From: Bacteroides sp. GM023
GTDB lineage: Bacteria; Bacteroidota; Bacteroidia; Bacteroidales; Bacteroidaceae
DNA length: 64,000 nucleotides
Reading direction: 5' to 3'
NCBI RefSeq assembly: GCF_014750685.1
Contig: NZ_JAAXGE010000004.1
Location: 186,001 to 250,000, forward strand
Shown: piece after piece, positions 43,789-52,978 of the stretch
How the letters are laid out: each line of letters starts with the position of its first letter
Position numbering within the stretch: the first letter of the stretch is position 1
Translations under genes and position numbers: made by a program
The notes under the pieces: model-generated
Seen by the model: only the letters and a program-made list of their open reading frames with translations
Told to the model about the DNA's origin: nothing
Database searches by the model: none

Positions 43789-46050
43789 TTATCTATGAAT
43801 ACCCCTATGTGTTTCCTGCTCGTCCTGCCGTTTATCCTGTAGCTCTATCTCACTGATGGCGACACGCTCACCAGCACGGACAAGTTTGGGCAGATAGCTG
43901 TCCAGTTGCGTCCTTGGGAACTCTGCGAAAGCCGAAAATCCACGTTCCGGATATTTCTTCATCGTAATCCCCAATATATCAGCTCCCTTTGCCGCATCCT
44001 CATTATAAAGCCGATAGACTTCTCCTGCACGAATCAGATACAGGGCGTCGGGATGCTTTTCCTTGAGGTTGTCCCAAAACTGCCGTTTCGGAGACATATT
44101 TTCATCATTCGTCTCTTCCGACCGATTTTCCGCCACCACCTCATTCTGTTGCCGTACCTGCTCTTCCGCTTTCTGTTCCCCGACGGATTGTCCCTTTTGC
44201 AGCACATCGGCAAACAGCGTAGCCGCCAAATGCCGCTTGTAGCCGTCACGGTCTTCCGCCACCCACATCCGTTGCCACTGCTGTGGAGTGACGCTGCGGG
44301 GCTGCAGCTTTTGTCCGTCGATGGTTGCCACACACTGGATTCCATCCTGCCTGGTCTTGAAGATGGCAACACGCTGAATACGGTTCAGGTCAATCTCCGG
44401 CGTATCGCTGCCGAACAAATCCACTTTCAGGTCGGGTTTGACCTCCGCCAGTGCATAATACTTGTGCGCCAGCTCCATCCGTACCTTGTCGATGTTGTCC
44501 ATCGCCTGCTTGAGCGTGGAGAAAAAACGGTTCACATCCTCCTTGTCGGGATAGACGCTGTACCCCTCCTTGTTTTCCGGCTTGATATAGAGTGCCCAAC
44601 GGTTCTTGTCATCCTGAATCATCTGCACGGCATCGAACCCGACCTCATTCGCCCGTCTGACAGCTTCCGACACGTCCAGCGTGGAGAGCTTTTCCAACGT
44701 GTAGTTCCTTAACCGGGCCAGTGTCACCATTTTTTCATTGAAATAGCTGTCATCGGGTCTGTAACCCAATGCACCGTCAGTATTATAGAAACGCACCTGC
44801 TCGATACCCTCTTTCTGCAATGCCCGTTCGATACGCCCCTTGTTCATGCCGGGAATCTCGTTGTTCGCCTCGGTCGAAGCTCCTGCCGGCAAAATGACAT
44901 CCGCCGATTTCGCCTCCCGGTCGATGACGAGGACGATGCTTTTCGCCGCCTTGTCCGGGTGCTGGCGGATTTCATTCGCCACAAAGTAATGCTTGGGCAT
45001 CTGTTCCTGCATGGTCGTGGTCTGCCGTCTGTTTCGCAGGGTGGCGTACTCAATTTTCTCGCCCCGTTCCGCTTTTCGGATAACATCAAGCGCATTGTTC
45101 ACGTCGCTTTCGAGAGCGTCCATTATACACGGGTTTTCCTTGAACTCCCGACACCAGTAATCCACCGTCTTCAGGCTTGCATCGGACAAACGCGCGGGCA
45201 GTCCCAGTTCCAACATCTTGATACCCGAAGCCAGTTCCACAACCAACCTTTCATATTTTACCGCATCCTCTGACGGAGCCACACCATTCTTCATGACCAT
45301 GCCTTCACGGGCAAGTCGTTGTTGATGTCCTGTGGCACTCACGATCTGCCGCAAGGCTTCCTGCACATAATCGTGGTAATGCTCAAAATCCTTTTGGCGC
45401 GGCATATAGACCGCATCTTTGTCCGTCTCGTAATGAGGAACTCCGCTACCGTCCGAGCGCACGGGAACGAGGTTGTCCCGCATCTTCAATAGAAAGTCGT
45501 TGAACCGAGTGCGCAACCTGCGGTTGTCCGCCTCGGCATATCCTCTTTCCTGAACACTGCCGTCCTGCTTTACCGCATCCTCGTAAGCCGGCTTGTCCAC
45601 GTAGGGCAACGTCGTCTGGTCGATATTGAAAAGCGTGCGGATTTCTCGGTTGTGGACACCCTTGAACTGTGCCTTCTGCTCTTCGTCCAATTGGAGATAG
45701 GCGGTACGGTCGATGGTTTCATTCGGATTGTTCCGGTTGACATACTTGTTCCAGTTATAGAACAGGAACGGTACGCCCTGCTCATGCTCCCGTACCGCAG
45801 CCCCCCGTGCCTTGGTTTCACTGTAAAGCGTGAACAGGTTGGTCTTGCATCCGTTATTGTCCGAATGCAAGGCCATAAAGAGGGCATTGAACGGGCTGGC
45901 CGAGACCCCTTGCGGATAGAGCCGGGGAAATCCCTTGCCCGATACGTTGAGCCAATGGCCGCCGGCGTTCGATGCCCCGCCCAGTGCGGCAGACAGCAGT
46001 TCCGTCTGCTTTTCTTCGGCTTTTTTTTCGATTTGCGACTTTTCTTTCAT
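43789..46050 (-). CDS. ArdC-like domain protein with C-terminal MutS-I-like module
   Basis: 753 residues. The N-terminal region (about 30-165) resembles the ArdC-type ssDNA-binding domain (GFPRLYPQGVSASPFNALFM, GVPFLFYNWNKYVNRNN). A long middle part (190-620) has DUF3945-type patterns. At about 670-735 the sequence FWDNLKEKHPDALYLIRAGE then VYRLYNEDAAKGADILGITM matches the pattern of the MutS N-terminal mismatch-reading domain (K-PD-LL-R-G-FYE-A---L-I). No zincin HExxH is present, unlike the 39645 protein. It probably handles incoming single-stranded DNA; the role of the MutS-like part is unknown. Confidence 0.75.
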   Translation of the reverse strand: MKEKSQIEKKAEEKQTELLSAALGGASNAGGHWLNVSGKGFPRLYPQGVSASPFNALFMALHSDNNGCKTNLFTLYSETKARGAAVREHEQGVPFLFYNWNKYVNRNNPNETIDRTAYLQLDEEQKAQFKGVHNREIRTLFNIDQTTLPYVDKPAYEDAVKQDGSVQERGYAEADNRRLRTRFNDFLLKMRDNLVPVRSDGSGVPHYETDKDAVYMPRQKDFEHYHDYVQEALRQIVSATGHQQRLAREGMVMKNGVAPSEDAVKYERLVVELASGIKMLELGLPARLSDASLKTVDYWCREFKENPCIMDALESDVNNALDVIRKAERGEKIEYATLRNRRQTTTMQEQMPKHYFVANEIRQHPDKAAKSIVLVIDREAKSADVILPAGASTEANNEIPGMNKGRIERALQKEGIEQVRFYNTDGALGYRPDDSYFNEKMVTLARLRNYTLEKLSTLDVSEAVRRANEVGFDAVQMIQDDKNRWALYIKPENKEGYSVYPDKEDVNRFFSTLKQAMDNIDKVRMELAHKYYALAEVKPDLKVDLFGSDTPEIDLNRIQRVAIFKTRQDGIQCVATIDGQKLQPRSVTPQQWQRMWVAEDRDGYKRHLAATLFADVLQKGQSVGEQKAEEQVRQQNEVVAENRSEETNDENMSPKRQFWDNLKEKHPDALYLIRAGEVYRLYNEDAAKGADILGITMKKYPERGFSAFAEFPRTQLDSYLPKLVRAGERVAISEIELQDKRQDEQETHRGIHR

Positions 46051-46077
46051 ATCATCATGCTTTTATTGTTCATGGAT

Positions 46078-47877
46078 TTATTGGATGCCCCGTGTGCGCA
46101 CAATCGTCTCCCGCTGTCCGTCGTCGTAATTCTGCGAGGCAATATGGCGCAACTGGTCGCTCTTGGCAAGCACGGCGTTCGCCAGCGTGTTCAGCGGCAA
46201 TGCCCCTGCACGGTAAGCCTCCGCGACGGTCGGCGTGAGCTGGATGGTACAAGGCACACGGTCTATCGTGGCGATGAGCGTGCTGCCTTGCAGTACAGGG
46301 TTTACGATACGGGAATTGAGCGGTTCGTCGGGATAACGGCGGTACTGGTTTTCCGTATGCACGTCGGCGGACGGCATGGGACGCCCCAACGCCTCGTGTC
46401 CAGCCTTGTTCAGCAAGTTCGCGCCGCCCAGACCGACAAGGAGCATCTTCAGCAGCGGGTTACGCACGAACAGACCGGCCACAATACTCGCTATCGGCAA
46501 CAGGTTGTCCCCAAAGCGCAACGATTGCGTCTTGCCGGTAAAAGCTCCCAGCAGGATGTCGGGCAGCATGGCCATGACATATCCGAGGTTGCCCGTGATA
46601 TCGCCCAATCCCTCTAATCCCAATGTACCGAGCAATCCGCTCCATCCGTTCGTGTTGGTCTGCACAGCCTCTCTCTCTTGCTTTTCTTCCTCATGTGGAA
46701 TAACCACCTGCCGTTCCTCTTTCTCCACTTTTTCCCTCTGTTCCATTTCCGGCTGTGTTGATTCCTTTGTGGATTTTACAGCCGTTGCATTCTTATATTT
46801 CTCCAAATGCTTCAAATAGGCTTCTTCCTGTCCGGGAGCGACGATGAGCGGCACATCCTTGTACCGTTCGGCACGTTCATTTTTCTTTTCAGGGTGTCCG
46901 GGCTTTTCGGACATTTGGAAAGGGGTAAACTTTGGTGTCTGCATCCACTCCAAAAAATTAAAGTTCATCACAGGTATTTTTTTCTTCAACTGCTCGTTGG
47001 CCGCCACAATAAGCGCACTATCACCCGTCTGTACTGTTGCAGCCTCCTTACGGAAGTCCGTAAACACGTTCCGTTCGCTACCGAACACACCTTTGCTGAT
47101 ACATTGCTCCACAGAGAGCTTGGGCGACTTTTCAGGCTCGAAGCGTGAGGCGACTGCCGAGATAGCCACGTCCGCCCCGACAAACTTTGCCAATGTCGCC
47201 CACGAACCTGCGCCACCCATCATGACGGCATCCGCCGTTGCGCCCAATACCCGACCCGCACCTTTTTCCCATCCTTTCGGACGGTAGGCCGCTTCGCCCC
47301 GTGCCTCGATTTCCTCAGCAAGCGGCGAGCGGTTCAAGGTCTGCGAAAGTCCGAGCAAGCTTGATTCTGCGGCTTTGCGGATGATGTAGTCGGCTGACGA
47401 TTTCGGCATTCGCTCCTTGACCAGCCGGTCGATCATCAGTTCCTCTACCCGGTAGTCCATATAGGCGTAGGCAAGGTCACCGCCCAATTGTTCCGACAGT
47501 TCGTTGTACCGTTCACGCCCGATTTCCCGCACGACGGTATCGCGCCATTGCCCGGCCATGTATGCGAGGTCTTGCTGTATCTCCTTGGAGCCGGTAATCT
47601 CCGCCTTGCACATTCCGATGTAGTCCTCCGTCGTCTTCGAGTTCCATTCGCCCGTAACCTTGAGTACCTGGTACGGGTCGCCCATCGGCTGTGCCGCAGA
47701 CGCCATTGCGCTGAGTATGCCGCCCAATGAGGTGGAATACTCCCTCATTTCCTCGCCCTGCTTCTTCGTGAGGAAAGCCTGCGTTTTCGACATGACGGGA
47801 GCGAGATGGCAATGGAAATAATCGCTCACAAGACGTTCTATTTCCGCGAATTGCCGGCTATGTCTGATTCCATCCAT
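46078..47877 (-). CDS. Large transfer-cluster protein with C-terminal membrane region
   Basis: 599 residues from the ATG at 47877 (MDGIRHSRQFAEIERLVSDY); an extension to 48084 would overlap the next gene's body and reads unnaturally. The first 330 residues are helical and soluble (EYSTSLGGILSAMASAAQPM). A Glu/Lys-rich linker follows at about 370-430. Residues 440-520 contain hydrophobic stretches (LGYVMAMLPDILLGAF, LLPIASIVAGLFV, LKMLLVGLGGANLL). Not recognised beyond resemblance to large proteins of Bacteroides conjugative clusters. It lies 27 bases before the 43789 gene's start. Confidence 0.75.
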   Translation of the reverse strand: MDGIRHSRQFAEIERLVSDYFHCHLAPVMSKTQAFLTKKQGEEMREYSTSLGGILSAMASAAQPMGDPYQVLKVTGEWNSKTTEDYIGMCKAEITGSKEIQQDLAYMAGQWRDTVVREIGRERYNELSEQLGGDLAYAYMDYRVEELMIDRLVKERMPKSSADYIIRKAAESSLLGLSQTLNRSPLAEEIEARGEAAYRPKGWEKGAGRVLGATADAVMMGGAGSWATLAKFVGADVAISAVASRFEPEKSPKLSVEQCISKGVFGSERNVFTDFRKEAATVQTGDSALIVAANEQLKKKIPVMNFNFLEWMQTPKFTPFQMSEKPGHPEKKNERAERYKDVPLIVAPGQEEAYLKHLEKYKNATAVKSTKESTQPEMEQREKVEKEERQVVIPHEEEKQEREAVQTNTNGWSGLLGTLGLEGLGDITGNLGYVMAMLPDILLGAFTGKTQSLRFGDNLLPIASIVAGLFVRNPLLKMLLVGLGGANLLNKAGHEALGRPMPSADVHTENQYRRYPDEPLNSRIVNPVLQGSTLIATIDRVPCTIQLTPTVAEAYRAGALPLNTLANAVLAKSDQLRHIASQNYDDGQRETIVRTRGIQ

Positions 47878-47885
47878 GTTGTGTA

Positions 47886-48167
47886 TTATATATTTATCTG
47901 TTTCAATAGCTGTTCTTTCGTCTGCTCGATGGCGTTGTGGTAAACCTCCATCTGCCGGGGAAAGAACTCTTCCAGCCATGCGTCCTTTTCGATGTTGTCC
48001 TGCATGAACCGTATCGCCTGCTCCCGTTCGATTTCGACGGATGTCTCGCCCTCTTCCCGATTGTTGAACCATGCCTTGGTCCACCAGCGCACACCCGCCC
48101 GGTCGGGATAGACCGTGACAAGCCTCGGTATGTCGAAGCTCTGTATGTCGATGTCCAGTTCCGCCAA
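47886..48167 (-). CDS. Hypothetical transfer-cluster protein (93 aa)
   Basis: 93 residues, acidic (MAELDIDIQSFDIPRLVTVY; RWWTKAWFNNREEGE), C-terminal helix. Cytoplasmic, no Cys, no membrane segment. Lies 8 bases before the 46078 gene and 23 bases after the 48191 gene. Function unknown. Confidence 0.7.
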   Translation of the reverse strand: MAELDIDIQSFDIPRLVTVYPDRAGVRWWTKAWFNNREEGETSVEIEREQAIRFMQDNIEKDAWLEEFFPRQMEVYHNAIEQTKEQLLKQINI

Positions 48168-48190
48168 CGGGTCTATGATGCCGCCATAGG

Positions 48191-49021
48191 TCAGGGCTTC
48201 GTCATGGAGTTTTTTTTTATGTCGCTGCTCGCAGTGGAGAGGTACACATCATGCCGCAGGGCGAGGTAATGCAGGAAATCCGCAATAAGGAGGTTCTGCA
48301 CCTTGCAGGCCAGCGGCATGGCCTTGTGTCCCAGTCCGAGCGGATTGGCCATGCTCGGCATATTCTCGTAGAAATACTCCTTCATCGCGCCCACCGTGAA
48401 GATGTGGCGTAGCGACTGCTCCGTATTCCGGGGCAAGGTGTATGCTCCATGCCGCAAATCCTCCATATAGTGCGGCAGGAAGTGCAGCATCAGTTCCTCT
48501 ATCTCCCTTTTGTCCCGTTCATAATCGGTTTTCAGTTCCATCTCCAAGCCGGATAAATAGTCTGTCTCGTGTCCGCCGGCCTGACGCATTGCCTGTATGT
48601 TCCCGTACAGCATCGTCAGGAACTCCAGCGGGTTCAGTTCCTCGCCCTTGAAGCGGACGGTCATGTGCAGTTTGTCACCGCTCAAAGCTACCGTCTGTCC
48701 GGCCTTTACACGCTGTCCGAATTGAGCGAAGACATTGGACAGATTTCCGTATGTCACCTCATACTCCCCGTAGCGGATGGTCTGGCAGATGCCGTGTCCG
48801 GAATCGTTGCCCACGCCCGACACAATGCCGCTGGCGAGGGCAGAAAGCATATAGCACCGCACGTTGAAGTCAATGCCGTGATGAAAGAATTTCTCGCCCG
48901 TCGCCGGGTCGGTCTGTTCGCCGTAGCCGAGCGACAGCTCCACGTCTTTGCCCTGCTGTTCCTCGAAAGGCATACAATAACCGCTATCGGATTGCAGGAT
49001 CATTTCTTCTGTATATTTCAT
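48191..49021 (-). CDS. LytM/M23-fold protein, probably inactive
   Basis: 276 residues. The region 25-135 has the M23 fold: FHHGIDFNVR keeps the HxxxD pair, but the expected YxH and HxH are replaced (EVTYGNLSNV instead of a YAHL motif, and DKLHMTVRFKG, where the first His is Lys). Without those ligands it should not bind zinc normally. The C-terminal half is helical. Inactive LytM proteins often regulate other wall hydrolases or bind peptidoglycan. It belongs to the leftward transfer cluster, which also has an apparently active M23 enzyme at 42220. Confidence 0.75.
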   Translation of the reverse strand: MKYTEEMILQSDSGYCMPFEEQQGKDVELSLGYGEQTDPATGEKFFHHGIDFNVRCYMLSALASGIVSGVGNDSGHGICQTIRYGEYEVTYGNLSNVFAQFGQRVKAGQTVALSGDKLHMTVRFKGEELNPLEFLTMLYGNIQAMRQAGGHETDYLSGLEMELKTDYERDKREIEELMLHFLPHYMEDLRHGAYTLPRNTEQSLRHIFTVGAMKEYFYENMPSMANPLGLGHKAMPLACKVQNLLIADFLHYLALRHDVYLSTASSDIKKNSMTKP

Positions 49022-49046
49022 GCTGTTTACCTATTGATTCATATCC

Positions 49047-49712
49047 CTATCTTCTCATCCCTCCGCCATGCGTCTGTTCCTCTGCCGGAAGTTCGGGCGT
49101 CCGGGTGCGCTGCACGTTTTCTGTCTCCGGCGTTCGGAAGACACCCGCATTGTTGCCGATGAGCATCATGCCGAGGAATGCGCCGGCAATCTTGCCCAGC
49201 CAGCCGAAGCGTCCGAATATGAGGAACGCCGCCGCAACCAGCCCGGCAATACTCAGCCCCGACACGTTGCCGCTGCCGAGGTTACGGAAAAAGTTGCCGA
49301 ACATATCAAGGCCTCCGCCACCGGAGGCTTGGCGCAAAAAGTTCGACACACCGTTCAGCTTGTTGTCGATGCCGGTTACCGCACCGCTGACCGAACTGAC
49401 GGCTTCCCCGGCCTTGCCCGTCAGTTCACGCACTCCGTCCGCCGTCTCCGCGAGGGTATTCGTTGCCGGTTCGCCGATGACCGCATCGCTCACGATACGC
49501 ACCACGCTTTTGTCGGTGGTCAGCTTCTCCCAGCCCACATAACCGACCGCACCGCCGATGGTCGCCGTCTTGACGGCCTGACCCGCGCCACGCAAGGTCT
49601 GCGAAGGGTGCAGCACTGCCTTACCCATACTTTTGCCGGTAGTCGCTGTAGCCGTACCGACACCTTTCATGGCCTTGCCGCCATATTTCAATAGTGTACT
49701 CCAAACGCCCAT
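49047..49712 (-). CDS. Membrane-associated transfer-cluster protein
   Basis: 221 residues. Gly- and Ala-rich (GTATATTGKSMGKAVLHPSQ) with hydrophobic stretches at about 50-60 (GGAVGYVGW) and 150-190 (LSIAGLVAAAFLIFG, KIAGAFLGMMLIG), suggesting two or three membrane passes. The C-terminus is Pro/Glu-rich. It has no recognised domain; it sits between the secreted TrbJ-like proteins and the M23-fold gene, which favours a place in the mating apparatus. Confidence 0.7.
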   Translation of the reverse strand: MGVWSTLLKYGGKAMKGVGTATATTGKSMGKAVLHPSQTLRGAGQAVKTATIGGAVGYVGWEKLTTDKSVVRIVSDAVIGEPATNTLAETADGVRELTGKAGEAVSSVSGAVTGIDNKLNGVSNFLRQASGGGGLDMFGNFFRNLGSGNVSGLSIAGLVAAAFLIFGRFGWLGKIAGAFLGMMLIGNNAGVFRTPETENVQRTRTPELPAEEQTHGGGMRR

Positions 49713-49725
49713 ACGTTGTCTGTTT

Positions 49726-50412
49726 TTAAGGTCTTACATTTCTTCCTATCTGCCGCCAGCGTCTTTTGGCGGCTTCCACGATATCCCGTTTGTCGGCTGC
49801 CGGGCGTGCCCCCTCGTCGATTTCACGCCAGATGTCGCCCATCGTCGTGTATTTCACCGCCTTGGTCAGCCGTTGCAGTTTCTTGTTCATCATCTTGAGC
49901 TTCGGACGGATGCCAAATACGATTTCCATGCGCTCCTTCTCCGTCATTTTGTTGTCTGACAGGCACGCCATGCGGATGTCATTCACAATCTCCACGCTGT
50001 TCATAATCAGTTCCCGGTAAATGCGGTTCCGTTGCGTGGAGAGAGCAACGGCCAGCGCGTTGGGACTATTGCGGCTTACCTGTCTGGTAAAGTCTCCCAT
50101 ATTGTCCGTCAGCCTTGATATTTCGTGGTAAAAACCGTATATCTGCGCTGCGTAGCAGATTATCGACCGGAAAGAGTCCAAATAGTTGTTGAACTCCCGT
50201 TGCAGGTCGGTCGTGGCTTTCACTTCCTCTTTCGTCCACAGGTGTCCGGTGGTCTGTATCAGCATGACCTTCTCCTGGTTCTTCAGCTCCTTTTCCGCCT
50301 TGTCGGTATAGAGCAGGATCATCCCGGCAAGCACGGGGTCGTTCTGTGCCCGAACCTTGCCGATACCGATGCACAGCAATAAGATGCCTATCCAAATCGT
50401 CCGTTTCATCAT
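49726..50412 (-). CDS. Secreted TrbJ/TraI-like protein, second copy
   Basis: 228 residues with a signal peptide (IWIGILLLCIGIGKVRAQ). The mature protein is helical with repeated heptads. Its C-terminus (KYTTMGDIWREIDEGARP and AAKRRWRQIGRN) matches in pattern the C-terminus of the upstream neighbour (YYTLNDVWNNVTAGMLDR and AMSRWRRAAVL), so the two are diverged paralogues. TrbJ-like proteins are periplasmic parts of type IV secretion for conjugation. The gene starts 10 bases after the 50423 gene stops. Confidence 0.75.
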   Translation of the reverse strand: MMKRTIWIGILLLCIGIGKVRAQNDPVLAGMILLYTDKAEKELKNQEKVMLIQTTGHLWTKEEVKATTDLQREFNNYLDSFRSIICYAAQIYGFYHEISRLTDNMGDFTRQVSRNSPNALAVALSTQRNRIYRELIMNSVEIVNDIRMACLSDNKMTEKERMEIVFGIRPKLKMMNKKLQRLTKAVKYTTMGDIWREIDEGARPAADKRDIVEAAKRRWRQIGRNVRP

Positions 50413-50422
50413 TCACCTGATT

Positions 50423-51112
50423 TTATCGTGCAAGGACGGCAGCCCTGCGCCAACGGGACATGGCCATCCGTGCCGCCTCTCCGTTGTTGCGGTCGAGCAT
50501 CCCGGCCGTCACGTTGTTCCACACGTCATTGAGGGTATAGTACCGTATGCTCAGGTAGAGCAGGTGCAGCTTCCGGCTGAAAACCGAAAGTTTGTCGTTC
50601 AACGCCCACAAGGTCTTGCTGCGTTCCGCACCCGTGAGCATATTCTCTTTGCCGCCCTTGGCCACTGCGTCATTCAGGAGCGTGAAGACCGATACCAGTT
50701 CCGTTGCCGTCTCGATATACAGATTGTTCATGCTCATGGAGGCGATGATGCCCTGCGGGTTGTTTCGGATGGCGTTGCCCAATTTCCCTAACGTGAGAAA
50801 GATTCTCACGCCGTCGTTGTAGAGATGGGTGCAGGCTTTCAGCGATGAAGCGTAGCCGCTTACCGTCTTGAGATAACTGTTGTACTGCTTCTCCCATTTG
50901 TGGATGCGGTTAAACTCGGCGGCGATGCTGTTCTGCAGCATAGCTGTCTTCGTCTGACCATTTATCTGTTTCTCTATTTGGTCATTGATAACCTCGTTGC
51001 CCTCGGCCAACGCCATCCATTCCAACGGATTGGACGCCGTGATTTGGGCTTTTGCCCAGTGTGGCATCAGGCAGAGGGCAAAAATGACCAGACTAATGAT
51101 TCGTGATTTCAT
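50423..51112 (-). CDS. Secreted TrbJ/TraI-like protein, first copy
   Basis: 229 residues with a signal peptide ending in WAKAQ (about 23). Helical mature part: NPLEWMALAEGNEVINDQIE, then WEKQYNSYLKTVSGYASSLK and MNNLYIETATELVSVFTLL. The pattern recalls conjugative transposon TraI/TrbJ-type proteins (DUF4141 kind) but the family call is by resemblance only. Likely periplasmic. It overlaps the PH-domain gene by 20 bases. With its downstream paralogue it forms a pair typical of a mating-pore subassembly. Confidence 0.75.
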   Translation of the reverse strand: MKSRIISLVIFALCLMPHWAKAQITASNPLEWMALAEGNEVINDQIEKQINGQTKTAMLQNSIAAEFNRIHKWEKQYNSYLKTVSGYASSLKACTHLYNDGVRIFLTLGKLGNAIRNNPQGIIASMSMNNLYIETATELVSVFTLLNDAVAKGGKENMLTGAERSKTLWALNDKLSVFSRKLHLLYLSIRYYTLNDVWNNVTAGMLDRNNGEAARMAMSRWRRAAVLAR

Positions 51113-51590
51113 ATATTCCCTTTTTTCGTTTGTTATACTCGACCCGTTCCCGGATAAGCGTTACCACATCGAAGTTGTGTCTGATGCCTACCAAATCAAG
51201 CCGGGGTGTATTCCTGTCCATCGAGAAGATGCGTACCGTCTTTAGGCCGCAAAGCTGCTGCATGAGGCTTTGGTGTTCCACAAAGTCCACGATACGATAT
51301 TGTTCCATGTAGTCCGTCTTCCGGGACAGCACCCCATGCCTGCTGATAAGCTGCTCGCTACCGATGTGGTAGCGTGTCCGGCGCAGATAGATGAAACGGT
51401 ACAGCAATGCCAAAGAAAGCAATGCGGCAACCGATACGGCAAGAGCTGTCAGAGGCAGTCCCTCCATGCCACCGTACACCCATGCTGCACAGCACAATAC
51501 GATTGCGGGCAGCTCGTCGATGACGAACTGTCCGGCGTGCGGTTGCAGCACGATGCTTTGGAAATGTCCTGTGGGTGCATCGGTCATCAT
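51093..51590 (-). CDS. Bacterial PH-domain membrane protein
   Basis: 165 residues. Two adjacent membrane helices near 28-70 (IDELPAIVLCCAAWVYGG, LTALAVSVAALLSLALLYRF) are followed by a bPH_2/YdbS-type domain: RRTRYHIGSEQLISRHGVLS, KTDYMEQYRIVDFVEHQS, RNTPRLDLVGIRH. Such proteins are usually inner-membrane proteins of unknown role. It overlaps the primase-like gene by 4 bases and the TrbJ-like gene by 20, so it is clearly part of the cluster. Confidence 0.8.
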   Translation of the reverse strand: MMTDAPTGHFQSIVLQPHAGQFVIDELPAIVLCCAAWVYGGMEGLPLTALAVSVAALLSLALLYRFIYLRRTRYHIGSEQLISRHGVLSRKTDYMEQYRIVDFVEHQSLMQQLCGLKTVRIFSMDRNTPRLDLVGIRHNFDVVTLIRERVEYNKRKKGIYEITNH

Positions 51591-52975
51591 CGGCGAAAGT
51601 GTGTTTGTTGTTCCTCTTCCGGTGACTGTTCTCTCGCCTGTGTCTCATCGACCGTCTCTTCCTGTTTCTGCCCGGCCAAAAGCTGTTCGTTCCAGTCCTT
51701 GTTGGGATAGGTAGGCTGTTCACGGACAAAAGAGGCGTCATTCGCCTTGTCCAGACCGAGGAACTCCCGCAATCCTTCACGGAACTCCTTGTAATTTCCG
51801 TTCATGATATCCGTCTGTTCCCGTATGTCGTCCGGATGGCACAGGCCGCTCGAACGCATCGACATGGCTTCTTCCCATGCGGATTCATATTTCCCGTAGC
51901 TCGACCGCAAAGCGTCGGGCAGCAGGTCTATGTCTCCTTCATCGAGGTTCTTGCCGTCAGCGACGGAATCCAGATAAGGCTTCCGCTCCGGTGTCTCCTC
52001 GATGGTGGAACGGACAGCCCGGTACATCTCCTGTTGCAGGTTCTTGGCAAACTCGATTCCCGCAAGGTCGGTATCGAAACAGATGTGTTGCTTGGCAGGA
52101 AGCGAGAGCGTGAGGACACCCCGCATCTGTTCCACCGTCGGGTTACCGCCGGTAGATATGAAGACCGCTTTCCGCAAATCCTTGTCGTTGGCCTGATGAA
52201 GCTGGTAATAGGCCATCGCGTCGTATGCACTCTCGAACCAGTAGATATGCTTGGCTTCGGTAAGCGTAGTTTTGGCTGGGCTGGCAATCCATAGCCCTTG
52301 GCTCGAATTGCTCCCTTCCGCCTTCCCTTTATAACTGCCGCTGCCATCCATGCGAGGGCGCCCTCGCTCTTCCAGACCGACAACCTGTCCCGTATCTTTC
52401 GGAACGGTCAGCGGAAAGGCGAGGTTGGTGTATTTCATGCCGTCCTCACGGTGTTTCGTCGCCAGACAAAAGTTCCGGTGGAAGGCGTATTGCGTGTAAA
52501 GGTCGATGCCCCGATGCTTGAAGAACGGATAGAACTTCTTTTGTGTCGCCCGATCCTGCGGATTGAACTGGTGAATGTCGTAATCCGCCATGTCAAACGG
52601 CTTCACATCCCGTTTAGGCTGGATAATCCGGGTATCCCGGTCAGCGACGGGATGGTTCAGCAACCGGTTGCAGACAAGGTTTACCAGTCGGTCGGGAGAC
52701 ACACCGGCATGGTATTCCGCGAAAAAATGCGGATGCTCCTTGATAAAGGAAATGATGTTATACGACTTCTGCTGTTGCGGTTTGAAACAACATTTCCCTT
52801 GCTGCGTGACAATGAATTTGTCGTTGCGGATGCGCCGCCCCTCGCTGTCCAACCGGACATACGAGGGATAGCGCAGGCCGTCACGCCGGTTCAGGTGATA
52901 GCCCGCGTCGATAAGCACGTCCTGAATGTTCAGCCTGCGCAGAAAATCGTCATAAGTCAGTTCGCCCTCTCTCAT
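51587..52975 (-). CDS. DUF3991/toprim primase-like protein
   Basis: 462 residues. The N-terminus (1-100) resembles the CHC2-less DNA-binding half (DFLRRLNIQDVLIDAGYHL, SYNIISFIKEHPHFF). The middle carries DUF3991-like sequence with WFESAYDAMAYYQ and then the toprim acidic cluster ICFDTDLAGIEFAKN at about 300. It may prime second-strand synthesis of transferred DNA in the recipient or work as an accessory of replication. The C-terminal 110 residues are charged and probably disordered. It overlaps the PH-domain gene and sits 3 bases after the 52979 gene. Confidence 0.82.
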   Translation of the reverse strand: MREGELTYDDFLRRLNIQDVLIDAGYHLNRRDGLRYPSYVRLDSEGRRIRNDKFIVTQQGKCCFKPQQQKSYNIISFIKEHPHFFAEYHAGVSPDRLVNLVCNRLLNHPVADRDTRIIQPKRDVKPFDMADYDIHQFNPQDRATQKKFYPFFKHRGIDLYTQYAFHRNFCLATKHREDGMKYTNLAFPLTVPKDTGQVVGLEERGRPRMDGSGSYKGKAEGSNSSQGLWIASPAKTTLTEAKHIYWFESAYDAMAYYQLHQANDKDLRKAVFISTGGNPTVEQMRGVLTLSLPAKQHICFDTDLAGIEFAKNLQQEMYRAVRSTIEETPERKPYLDSVADGKNLDEGDIDLLPDALRSSYGKYESAWEEAMSMRSSGLCHPDDIREQTDIMNGNYKEFREGLREFLGLDKANDASFVREQPTYPNKDWNEQLLAGQKQEETVDETQAREQSPEEEQQTHFRR

Positions 52976-52978
52976 GGT

